Program-made: the position numbers and the translations under genes
In this document: positions 26,504-33,775 of the stretch, piece by piece
How the letters are laid out: each line of letters starts with the position of its first letter
How positions within the stretch are numbered: the first letter of the stretch is position 1
DNA from: Microbacterium hydrocarbonoxydans
GTDB taxonomy: Bacteria; Actinomycetota; Actinomycetes; Actinomycetales; Microbacteriaceae
Assembly: GCF_000956475.1 (NCBI RefSeq)
Contig: NZ_JYJB01000009.1
Span: 310,001-374,000 of the forward strand
Length of the DNA: 64,000 nt
Reading direction: 5' to 3'
The notes under the pieces: model-generated
Told to the model about the DNA's origin: nothing
What the model saw: the letters and a program-made list of their open reading frames with translations, nothing else
Database searches by the model: none

Positions 26504-27343
26504 TCAGCCCATGGGCGTGGTGGTGTCGATCGCCTCGCGCAGAGGACCGCGCATCACGCGCCAGTAGCCGGTGGGGGAGGCGCGGGTCAGCAGATCGATG
26601 AGTCGCGCCTGGCGCCCGACCATGGTCCGTGCGCGGCGGTGCTGTGTCGCTCGCACGATCCGGACGGCGGCGTCGGCGGGGTCGGTGTGGTACATCGCCG
26701 CCTGGGCTGCGGCGGCCCTGGCGGCGACCGCAGGGTCGATCGCGGCGGCATATCTGCCGTGCAGGATGATCCCGGTGCGGACCCCCGCCGGGTACACGGC
26801 GCCGACTGTCACCGAGCTGCCCTGGAGCTCGTGCCGGAGGGCCTCGGAGAACCCGCGAACGGCGAACTTGCTCATCGAGTAAGGGATGCGCCCGGCGGGC
26901 GCCGCCAGGGCGTAGACGCTGGCGAGGTGGGTGATGTGCGCGTCCGGCGCTCGCTTCAATGCGGGCAGCAGCGCTTTCGTGATCGAGACGGTTCCCCAGA
27001 GGTTCACGTCGACGAGCCAGCGCATCTCCTCCATCGTGAGCTGCTCGATGTCACCCAGCATCGACGAGCCGGCGCAGGTGATCAGCGCATTGATGTGCGG
27101 GTGGGCGGCCGAGATGCTCGCGGATGCCGCGAATACGGCGTCGTCGTCGCGGAGGTCGACGAGGTGCGTGGTGACCACGGTGTCGTCGAGCTCAGCCGCG
27201 AGGGAGGACAGGGCTTCCGCGTCGTGGTCGATCAGCGCGAGGTGCGCCCCCTCATGCGCGAGCAGCCGTGCGATCTCGGCGCCCATGCCGTGCGCTGCCC
27301 CGGTGATGACGGTCGTGCGCCCGGCGAGCTCGAGCAGTCTCAC
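26504..27343 (-). CDS. SDR family NAD(P)-dependent oxidoreductase
   Basis: 279 residues, classical SDR with a C-terminal extension of about 50 residues. Seen: VITGAAHGMGAEIARL near residue 13, CAGSS near 90, ASVYA and the active-site YSMSK near 160, and PAGVRTGI. The start is a GTG with a strong GGAGGAGG ribosome site. It ends one base from the stop of the convergent peptidase gene. The divergent gene of unknown function at 27464 shares the promoter region. Substrate unknown. Confidence 0.9.
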   Translation of the reverse strand: MRLLELAGRTTVITGAAHGMGAEIARLLAHEGAHLALIDHDAEALSSLAAELDDTVVTTHLVDLRDDDAVFAASASISAAHPHINALITCAGSSMLGDIEQLTMEEMRWLVDVNLWGTVSITKALLPALKRAPDAHITHLASVYALAAPAGRIPYSMSKFAVRGFSEALRHELQGSSVTVGAVYPAGVRTGIILHGRYAAAIDPAVAARAAAAQAAMYHTDPADAAVRIVRATQHRRARTMVGRQARLIDLLTRASPTGYWRVMRGPLREAIDTTTPMG

Positions 27344-27463
27344 GGCATCCTCCTCCTGGCGGCGTCTCGGGTGCGCACCGCGGCGATCCGAACCTGATGC
27401 CGATCCATTCTGACCTGCCGGAGCGTCGGAGGGAACCGGTACTCTCGTTCAGAGGAGGTAGCG

Positions 27464-28060
27464 GTGGGACGAACTGCGGATGCCATCGCCGAGGGCGTGG
27501 CGATCGCGACGTCTGCCGCGCGCCTCGCCGTGAAGAACCACATCCTCGTCGGCACGATCGCCGAAGACGGCGTCTTCGACACCGAGAAGTACATCGACGA
27601 CACACGCGAGGCGCTGCGCGCGATGGCCGAAGAGGCCGAGCAGTCGGAGAAGGCGCTCAACGAGCTGCGCAAGCGCGCGCGCGGCCGCCACTCCGATCCC
27701 GTCGGCACGCACGACTATCGCGATCGCGATGTGCGCAACCTCAGGCGCCGTGCCAAGCAGTCGCACGGCGTCGCCGCGAAGCTGCGCGAGATGATGGAAG
27801 ACCCTGAAGAGCTCGGGGTCATCGTCGAAGAGGCGCGTCAGGCCGCCTGGGCCGATGTCAGGCACAATCTCGACCGGCGGCTCAAGGTCGAGGGCATGCG
27901 GCCCGATCAGGATCCCGACTACGAGCGGATGCGCGAGGCGCGCATGCAGGCGCTGCGTCTCGTCGATCTGCAGGCGCTCTCATCGGAGCAGCGAGCGAAG
28001 GCGAAGCGGCGCAAGAAGCAGGAGAAAGAGGCAGCGAAGTCCTCGTCGAAGGGCGCCTGA
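27464..28060 (+). CDS. Conserved hypothetical protein, highly charged and helical
   Basis: 198 residues, not recognised. It is rich in Arg, Lys and Glu and predicted almost wholly helical, with a short hydrophobic N-terminal helix (AIAEGVAIATSAARLAV), a middle ERKK-type region (RDRDVRNLRRRAKQSHG) and a Lys-rich tail (RRKKQEKEAAKSSSK). No Cys. It could bind nucleic acid or ribosomes, but this is a guess from charge. GTG start with AGAGGAGGT 5 bases upstream; TACTCT at 27440-27445 is a possible -10. It precedes the tRNA-Arg gene. Confidence 0.75.
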   Translation: MGRTADAIAEGVAIATSAARLAVKNHILVGTIAEDGVFDTEKYIDDTREALRAMAEEAEQSEKALNELRKRARGRHSDPVGTHDYRDRDVRNLRRRAKQSHGVAAKLREMMEDPEELGVIVEEARQAAWADVRHNLDRRLKVEGMRPDQDPDYERMREARMQALRLVDLQALSSEQRAKAKRRKKQEKEAAKSSSKGA

Positions 28061-28124
28061 GGCCTCGTTTCGCTTTCTCGCGAAGTCTGTTGTAGGCTGT
28101 TCCACGGCCCGCTGAGCAGGCCGG

Positions 28125-28197
28125 GCGCCACTAGCTCAATGGATAGAGCATCTGACTACGGATCAGAAGGTTAGGGGTTCGAGTCCCTTGTGGCGCA
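28125..28197 (+). tRNA. tRNA-Arg (anticodon ACG)
   Basis: A 73-base cloverleaf. The acceptor stem GCGCCAC/GTGGCGC pairs perfectly, the D arm is GCTC...GAGC, the anticodon stem TCTGA/TCAGA carries loop CTACGGA with anticodon ACG at 28158-28160, and the T arm AGGGG/CCCTT-type stem contains GTTCGAGTC. The wobble A should be deaminated to inosine, reading CGU, CGC and CGA. The discriminator is A; the 3' CCA is not encoded. A strong terminator follows. Confidence 0.97.
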
Positions 28198-28238
28198 CAG
28201 GTTCTTCGGAACCAGCAGAACTGTGTTGAGACAGTGAG

Positions 28239-28272
28239 AAATGCCCCCGTCGCGAAAGCGACGGGGGCATTT
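28239..28272 (+). terminator. Strong intrinsic terminator after tRNA-Arg
   Basis: A perfect 15-bp stem (28239-28253 with 28258-28272; core GCCCCCGTCGC) closed by a GAAA tetraloop and followed by CTTCTTG. The A-run on the 5' side and T-run on the 3' side let it work in both directions, so it can also stop the convergent gene at 28364. Confidence 0.93.
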
Positions 28273-28363
28273 CTTCTTGTCCTGGGAAGTGGAACTGGTC
28301 GCTCCCTGTCGCGCAGGGTCTCCGTCGATGGGCGGGCGGCAACGATCGGAGGCTGCCCGCGCC

Positions 28364-29014
28364 TCACATGGCCGGCTCGGGGACCGTGGCCTCCTTGACG
28401 AATCGGATCGAGATCGAGTCCATGGCCGTCCTCGTCATCGCCTCTTCGGCGAAGGCGTCCCACCCGGACTGCGCCCCCGAACGCGAGTCAAGAACGGAAT
28501 CGGGGACCGACGGGCCGATGAACGTGAGCGAATCAACTCCGACTTCGACGGTGACTTTCGTTCTCATCGCCTCAGGAACCAGGTCGTGGAGGGCGGCTGC
28601 GATGCTCATCATGTCCGTCTGGCAGTTGCGTGCGCGGACGATGGTGATCGAGGATCCGGTGTCGGCTTCGATGTCAGCGAGTCCTGACGTCAGCCAGTCC
28701 GGTACCGCGCCTGCCCACGGCACGGTGAGAGACGTCTCGCCCTTCGTGCCGAAGTCGAGGGTGGGAGTGGCGGCGATGCCCTCCTCGCCGTGGTTCTCCG
28801 AGATCAGTCGAGTGACGGATTCGTAGATGTCGAATGACGACACGCCGGGGCGGAGGTCGGCAGCGATCTGCCAAGAGCTGTCGGCCAGCCGCGTGGCGGA
28901 TGCCTCTGCGGCGGGCGGGTTCCCCGTCGCCGCGGCGATCGTCGCGACCCCGCCGACCGCAACGGCGGCCGCCACGACTGAGGCCCAGCGAGCGACCGGG
29001 AGATCTCGCTTCAT
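28364..29014 (-). CDS. Hypothetical exported or membrane-anchored protein
   Basis: 216 residues, not recognised. An N-terminal hydrophobic segment at residues 9-28 (WASVVAAAVAVGGVATIAAA) after a basic start predicts a signal anchor, with the rest outside. The mature part mixes strands and helices (GTKGETSLTVPWAG, VTVEVGVDSLTFIGP), with a single Cys. Good ribosome site GAGGAGGT. The closest visible context is the LysR gene upstream on the same strand (127 bases away); there is no evidence of a link. TACACT (plus AGTGTA 29068-29073) may be its -10. Confidence 0.75.
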   Translation of the reverse strand: MKRDLPVARWASVVAAAVAVGGVATIAAATGNPPAAEASATRLADSSWQIAADLRPGVSSFDIYESVTRLISENHGEEGIAATPTLDFGTKGETSLTVPWAGAVPDWLTSGLADIEADTGSSITIVRARNCQTDMMSIAAALHDLVPEAMRTKVTVEVGVDSLTFIGPSVPDSVLDSRSGAQSGWDAFAEEAMTRTAMDSISIRFVKEATVPEPAM

Positions 29015-29140
29015 CTCGACCTCCTCGTCGGATTTGCGATCATCGCATGAGTGCAGACTTTCGGAGGAAGTGTAGCGTCCGGAGGAGGAGATCCGCTCTC
29101 AGAGGCCTGAACACCTGCCGTGAAGCCTGCGCTCGTCCGG

Positions 29141-30070
29141 TCACTGCAGGCTCGTGATCGCCGGATCCCGCCGGGCGACCTCGGCCGCCGTCGACACGAT
29201 CGCGCGTCGCATCTCGGCGACGGCGAGAGCGGGTGTCACGTCCGAGCGATGCGCGAGGCTGATCGTGCGGGTCATCGACGGGTGGGCCAGACGCGCCGAG
29301 CGCAGCTCCGGGCGATCGAGCAGGACCATCGCGGGAACGACCGCCACGCCCACTCCGCGCTCGACGAAGCGAAGCACGGCGTCCATCTCGGCCCCTTCGA
29401 GCACCATGGTCGGTGTGAGACCGGCGGCCCGGAAGGCGGCATCCGTCGTCGCTCGCAACGAGTAGCTGTGGTCGAACGCGATCAGGGGCAGTGTCGCCAG
29501 GAGGTCGAGAGAGATGACCTCGTCACGTGTCAGCGCGGGTGCCGAGGCGGATGACACGACGACGAGCTCTTCGGCGAGAAGAGGAGTGCGGGTCAGGCTG
29601 ACGCCGGAGACGGGCTGCGCGTCGGACTCGGTGATGAGGGCGATGTCGACGGCCCCCACCGCGAGCTGTTCGACCAGCAGGCGCGACCCGCTCTCTGTGA
29701 GATGCAGATCGACGCCGGGATGCCGGGCTCGGAACGCACTGAGCGCCTCGGCGACGAGGCTGATGCACAGGGTGGGCGGTGCGCCCAGGCGCACGCGTCC
29801 GCGGCGGAGCCCGGCGAGTTCGCCCATCTCCTCCCGGATCGACTCCGCCTCCGCCAGCATCCGCTGTGCCCGGGGGAGCAGCGTCTCGCCGGCGGCGGTC
29901 AGCGAGATGTTGCCGCGCGCCCGCTGGAACAGCTCTGCCCCGAGCTCGCGCTCGAGCGTGGAGATCTGCCGGCTCAGCGAGGGCTGGGCGAGATGCAGGC
30001 TCTCGGATGCTCGGGTGAAGTGCCCCAGGCGGGCGACTTCGACGAAGCTGCGCAACTGCTCGAGATTCAT
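29141..30070 (-). CDS. LysR family transcriptional regulator
   Basis: 309 residues. The N-terminal helix-turn-helix (MNLEQLRSFVEVARLGHFTRASESLHLAQPSLSRQIS in part) is of the LysR type, followed by the two-lobed effector domain (RVRLGAPPTL, VDIALITESDAQPV, GVGVAVVP). The start at 30070 is the usual LysR N-terminus; seven extra residues from 30091 are possible. It is divergent from a solitary flavoprotein gene 71 bases away, so that gene is the likely target, induced by its substrate. Confidence 0.92.
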   Translation of the reverse strand: MNLEQLRSFVEVARLGHFTRASESLHLAQPSLSRQISTLERELGAELFQRARGNISLTAAGETLLPRAQRMLAEAESIREEMGELAGLRRGRVRLGAPPTLCISLVAEALSAFRARHPGVDLHLTESGSRLLVEQLAVGAVDIALITESDAQPVSGVSLTRTPLLAEELVVVSSASAPALTRDEVISLDLLATLPLIAFDHSYSLRATTDAAFRAAGLTPTMVLEGAEMDAVLRFVERGVGVAVVPAMVLLDRPELRSARLAHPSMTRTISLAHRSDVTPALAVAEMRRAIVSTAAEVARRDPAITSLQ

Positions 30071-30104
30071 GTTCAGAGTGTATCGACTCAAGCGAGACTA
30101 TGCA

Positions 30105-30134
30105 TTGGAGTTATGAACCCCGCGTTCTTAGCGT
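30105..30134 (+). promoter_or_regulatory. Leaderless promoter of the flavoprotein gene
   Basis: TTGGAG (30105-30110) and TAGCGT (30129-30134) with an 18-base spacer; TAGCGT ends 7 bases before the ATG at 30142. It lies in the LysR-flavoprotein gap. Confidence 0.6.
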
Positions 30135-30141
30135 GGACATC

Positions 30142-31866
30142 ATGAACGAACGTCAGATCTCCACGACCGTCCTCGTCATCGGCACAGGCGGATCGGGCCT
30201 GCGCGCCGCGATCGAGGTCGCAGAACACGGCATCGACGTCGTCGCGGTCGGAAAACGCCCCCGAGGCGACGCGCACACCTCGCTGGCCGCAGGCGGCATC
30301 AACGCCGCTCTCGGCACCATGGACGCCGACGACAGCTGGCAGCAGCACGCCGCCGACACCATCAAGGAGAGCTACCTGCTCGCACACCCGCACACGGTCG
30401 AGATCGTCACTCAGGGTGCGGAACGTGGTATCCGCGATCTCGAGCGCTGGGGCATGGACTTCGCACGCGAAGACGACGGGCGCATCTCGCAGCGGTTCTT
30501 CGGCGCGCATACCTTCCGCCGAACCGCCTTCGCCGGCGACTACACCGGACTCGAGATCCAGCGCACGCTCGTGCGCCGCGCCGAAGAGCTGGACGTGCCG
30601 ATCCTCGACGGCATCTACATCACGCGTCTGCTCGTGCGCGACAACGTCGTGTTCGGCGCCTACGGGTTCGATCAGGCCGATGGCACCCGCTTCCTCATAC
30701 ATGCGGATGCCGTGATCCTCGCCGCAGGCGGTCACAACCGCATCTGGCGCCGAACCTCCTCCCGTCGGGACGAGAACACCGGCGACTCGTTCCGGCTGGC
30801 CGTCGAGGCGGGGGCGCGGCTGCGAGACCCCGAGCTCGTGCAGTTCCATCCGTCCGGGATCCTCGAGCCCGAGAACGCGGCGGGCACTCTCATCTCCGAG
30901 GCCGCGCGCGGCGAGGGCGGCATCCTCACCAACGCGCTCGGCGAGCGGTTCATGGCGAAGTACGACCCGCTGCGCATGGAGCTGTCGACCCGTGACCGCG
31001 TCGCGCTCGCGGCGTACACCGAGATCGCCGAGGGCCGCGGAACCGAGAACGGCGGAGTGTGGCTCGACGTGTCGCACCTGCCGCGCGAGACGATCATGAC
31101 CCGCCTGCCGCGGGTGTACCAGACGATGATGGAGCTGCAGATGCTCGACATCACGACCGATCCGATCGAGATCGCCCCGACGGCGCACTACTCGATGGGC
31201 GGAGTCTGGGTGCGCCCGGAGGACCATCAGACCGATGTCGAGGGGCTGTACGCGATCGGCGAGGCGTCGAGCGGACTTCACGGGGCCAACCGCCTGGGTG
31301 GCAACTCGCTCATCGAGCTGCTCGTCTACGGGCGCCTTGTGGGACAGGCCGCGATGGCGCACGCGGCGGGCCTCGATGCCCAGCGCCGGTCGGCGGATGC
31401 CGTGGCCGCGGCTCGTGCGGAGATCGACGAGCTGCTGGCCGCCGACGGACACGAGAACGTGCGGGCATTGCAGCGCGCGATCCGAAACGCCATGACCGCC
31501 CACGCCGGCGTCGTCCGCTCGGAGGAGGGGCTTCGCTCCGGCCTCGCCGAGCTCGACCTCATCGAAGGGCGGATGGAGGATGTCGGCATCCATCCCGATA
31601 TCGCGGGCTTCCAGGACCTCGCGCACGCCTTCGATCTCAAGGCGTCGGCGCTGGCCGCCAGGGCCACGCTCGAGGCGGCCCTGGAGCGGCGCGAGACCCG
31701 CGGATGCCACAACCGCAGCGACTACCCCGATCTCGATCCCACGTTGCGGGTGAACCTGGTGTGGTCGCCGTCTGCGGGCGTCACACGCGAAGAGATCCCG
31801 CCGATCCCCGCCGAGATCGCCGAGCTCATGCGCGACGTCGACACGACGGGAAAGCTCGTCGAGTAG
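30142..31866 (+). CDS. SdhA/NadB-like FAD flavoprotein (fumarate reductase/aspartate oxidase family)
   Basis: 574 residues, soluble, no signal. Seen: FAD dinucleotide site VLVIGTGGSGLRAAIEVAE, HTSLAAGGINAALG near residue 50, substrate-site RGEGGILTNALGERFM near 255, HYSMGGVWV near 350, and SGLHGANRLGGNSLIELLVYGR near 375. The last block and the C-terminal RGCHNRSDYP segment are SdhA-like, while the 574-residue size and lack of partners are closer to L-aspartate oxidase. No iron-sulfur or membrane subunit and no nad genes are adjacent. Controlled probably by the divergent LysR protein. It may oxidise or reduce a dicarboxylate other than succinate; the reaction is open. Confidence 0.85.
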   Translation: MNERQISTTVLVIGTGGSGLRAAIEVAEHGIDVVAVGKRPRGDAHTSLAAGGINAALGTMDADDSWQQHAADTIKESYLLAHPHTVEIVTQGAERGIRDLERWGMDFAREDDGRISQRFFGAHTFRRTAFAGDYTGLEIQRTLVRRAEELDVPILDGIYITRLLVRDNVVFGAYGFDQADGTRFLIHADAVILAAGGHNRIWRRTSSRRDENTGDSFRLAVEAGARLRDPELVQFHPSGILEPENAAGTLISEAARGEGGILTNALGERFMAKYDPLRMELSTRDRVALAAYTEIAEGRGTENGGVWLDVSHLPRETIMTRLPRVYQTMMELQMLDITTDPIEIAPTAHYSMGGVWVRPEDHQTDVEGLYAIGEASSGLHGANRLGGNSLIELLVYGRLVGQAAMAHAAGLDAQRRSADAVAAARAEIDELLAADGHENVRALQRAIRNAMTAHAGVVRSEEGLRSGLAELDLIEGRMEDVGIHPDIAGFQDLAHAFDLKASALAARATLEAALERRETRGCHNRSDYPDLDPTLRVNLVWSPSAGVTREEIPPIPAEIAELMRDVDTTGKLVE

Positions 31867-31870
31867 CCCT

Positions 31871-31928
31871 TCCGGTCGCAGTTCCTGCCGCACCTGCCGT
31901 CGGCGGGGCGGCACGAACTGCGACCGGA
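31871..31928. terminator. Long bidirectional hairpin terminator
   Basis: TCCGGTCGCAGTTC (31871-31884) pairs perfectly with 31915-31928; after one C.C mismatch TGCCGC (31886-31891) pairs with GCGGCA (31908-31913). It fills the gap between two convergent genes, 4 bases from one stop and 2 from the other. Confidence 0.85.
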
Positions 31929-31930
31929 GC

Positions 31931-32242
31931 TCATTCCTGTGGACCGGACTCCGGCGTGTCGATCACGCCTATGCCGACTGCTCGGTGGTCGGGTTCGGCG
32001 TCGTCGGGTGCGGGAGCTTTGGGCTCCTCCTCCGGTTCCTTCTCGGTGCTCGGCTCTTCGAGCTCTTCGTTGCTCGGCAGCTGCTCCGGGTCGGCGTCCT
32101 CCGGCGACTCAGCCCGCTCCGGCGTCTCGGCCACCCCCTGAGTGAACTCGCCGGCGTCCTGCCCCGAGGCGGGGGAGGGCGTCGGCGTCCGGGCTTCGGA
32201 GTCGCGCTCGGCCGGCTCCTGTGCGGGCGTGCTGTCGGTCAT
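31931..32242 (-). CDS. Acidic, intrinsically disordered hypothetical protein
   Basis: 103 residues made almost only of Glu, Asp, Pro, Ala, Ser and Thr (for example ESPEDADPEQLPSNEELEEP), with no hydrophobic core, Cys or Trp. It is predicted disordered and strongly acidic. The start at 32242 follows AAAGGGG; an upstream ATG (32260) lies before that site. Codon use fits the genome, so it is probably real. Function unknown; such proteins can act as flexible linkers or ion-buffering proteins, but nothing here shows it. Confidence 0.65.
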   Translation of the reverse strand: MTDSTPAQEPAERDSEARTPTPSPASGQDAGEFTQGVAETPERAESPEDADPEQLPSNEELEEPSTEKEPEEEPKAPAPDDAEPDHRAVGIGVIDTPESGPQE

Positions 32243-32329
32243 GATGATCCCCTTTCGCATGGGTCGATGCGGTCAGCATGCGGCCTCGACGAGGGGGCGG
32301 CCAGGGGGTTGACGGGTGCCGGTCCGCCT

Positions 32330-33169
32330 TCACCCGATCTCGCGTGTCTCCATCGCCACGATCGTGTCGCCCTCGGAGGTCACGAACAGCAGCGACACCG
32401 GCATCCCGCCCTCGATCGCGACGACGGCGAAGCCCTCGCCGAGCTCGACGATCTCGAAGTCGAAGCCCTTGGCGTAGCGGTGGTACGCCGCTGCGCTCGA
32501 GGCGACCTTCTCGGCGCCGCGGAGGATGCGGACGCCGTCGGCGCCGAGGTCCTGACGGAACTCGACGTCGGGATGCAGCAGCGCGAGGAGCCCGGCGAAA
32601 TCGCCGTCGCGGGCCGCAGCGAGGAAGGCGTCGACGACCCGTCGGCGCTGTTCGCGGGTTGCCGCCTGCTGCGGATCGGCGGGCGCCGCCCCGCGCACCC
32701 GGTCGCGCGCCCGGCTCGCGAGCTTGCGCGCAGCAGGGGCCGTGCGTTCGACGAGCGGGGCGACCTCGTCGAACGAGAGGCCGAACACATCGTGCAGCAC
32801 GTATGCGAGGCGCTCGTCGGGGCTCAGCTGCTCGAGCACGAGCATGAGCGCGTAGCCGACCCGGTCGGCGCTCTCGGCACGCGCGACCGGGTCGTCGTGA
32901 TCGGGAGCGCGCTCGGCGTCAGGGATCTGCTCGAGCGGACTCTCACGGCGACGGGTGCGAGAGCGCAGCTGGTCGAGGCAGATGCGGCTGACGACCCTGG
33001 TCAGCCAGGCGCGCAGATCGTCGGCGTCCGGCGTCGCCTTCGCGACCCGGAGCCAGGCCTCCTGCACCGCGTCGTCGGCATCGGCGTGCGAGCCGAGCAT
33101 GCGGTACGCCACGGCGGTGAGGTAGCGACGGTGGCTCTCGAAGTCCTCGGCCAGGGGTGTCGACTGCAT
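32330..33169 (-). CDS. ECF RNA polymerase sigma factor with SnoaL-like C-terminal domain (ECF41/SigJ-like)
   Basis: 279 residues. Sigma region 2 (FESHRRYLTAVAYRMLGSHADADDAVQEAWLR in part) and region 4 (LVLEQLSPDERLAYVLHDVFGLSFDEVA) are followed from about residue 170 by a SnoaL/NTF2-like domain (RVVDAFLAAARDGDFAGLLALLHPDVEF). In this group the C-terminal domain replaces an anti-sigma factor and tunes activity. The partner typical of ECF41, an AhpD-like carboxymuconolactone decarboxylase, is encoded 17 bases upstream. TAGGTT (plus 33177-33182) lies 7 bases before the ATG, giving a second, leaderless start. Trigger unknown. Confidence 0.9.
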   Translation of the reverse strand: MQSTPLAEDFESHRRYLTAVAYRMLGSHADADDAVQEAWLRVAKATPDADDLRAWLTRVVSRICLDQLRSRTRRRESPLEQIPDAERAPDHDDPVARAESADRVGYALMLVLEQLSPDERLAYVLHDVFGLSFDEVAPLVERTAPAARKLASRARDRVRGAAPADPQQAATREQRRRVVDAFLAAARDGDFAGLLALLHPDVEFRQDLGADGVRILRGAEKVASSAAAYHRYAKGFDFEIVELGEGFAVVAIEGGMPVSLLFVTSEGDTIVAMETREIG

Positions 33170-33186
33170 GCTCGGCAACCTACCCG

Positions 33187-33678
33187 TCAGAACGATCCGG
33201 CGGGCTGTCGGATCGCCGCGTTCAGACGATTCCAGACGTTGATGGCGCCGATCTCGAACAGCAGTCCGGAGACCTGCTTGCGGTCGAAGTGCGCCGACAG
33301 CTCGGTCCACAGCTCATCGGTCACGGGATCGTGGTTGTCGGCGAGGCGCGTGAGCACTTCGGTGAGCTCGAGCGCTGCGCGCTCGGCCGCGGTGAAGTAC
33401 GGCGCGTCGCGCCACGCGGCGACCGCGTGCAGACGCTCGGGTGCCGCGCCGTCCTCGACGATCTGACGCGAGTGATCGACGACGCACCAGCTGCAGCCGT
33501 TGATCTGGCTCGCTCGCAGAGAGACGAGGTGCAGGATCTCCTCGGGGACGCCCGAGGCCTGAGCTGCGCGATTCACGCCGCTGATCGCATCGATGCCTCC
33601 CTCGAGCAGGAACGCCGGATGCGGCATCCGCGCCTTGTGTGTGACGAGGTCGGACGATGCGGTGGTGGTGATGGTCAT
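33187..33678 (-). CDS. AhpD-like carboxymuconolactone decarboxylase family protein
   Basis: 163 residues, all-helical AhpD/CMD fold. The redox pair and proton relay are seen in QINGCSWCVVDHS near residue 60 (CxxC with a His four residues on), preceded by VSLRASQ. Peroxidase- or disulfide-reductase-like activity is likely, rather than true decarboxylation. GAAGGAG ribosome site. It is transcribed with the ECF sigma gene behind a promoter that matches the ECF41 consensus, so it is the likely main target of the sigma factor. Confidence 0.92.
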   Translation of the reverse strand: MTITTTASSDLVTHKARMPHPAFLLEGGIDAISGVNRAAQASGVPEEILHLVSLRASQINGCSWCVVDHSRQIVEDGAAPERLHAVAAWRDAPYFTAAERAALELTEVLTRLADNHDPVTDELWTELSAHFDRKQVSGLLFEIGAINVWNRLNAAIRQPAGSF

Positions 33679-33712
33679 CTCGGTTCTCCTTCGTGGATGG
33701 ATCTATAGAGGA

Positions 33713-33739
33713 GACGAACGGGGCGCCGGATGTGTGACC
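33713..33739 (-). promoter_or_regulatory. ECF41-type sigma promoter
   Basis: On the minus strand GGTCACA (33733-33739), a 16-base spacer and CGTC (33713-33716) match the ECF41 consensus TGTCACA-N16-CGTC at all but the first base. It lies 35 bases upstream of the AhpD-like gene, implying autoregulation by the sigma factor encoded next. Confidence 0.8.
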
Positions 33740-33775
33740 GATCCGGTGAGAAAAGTTCGGACGTAAGCTGGAGAG

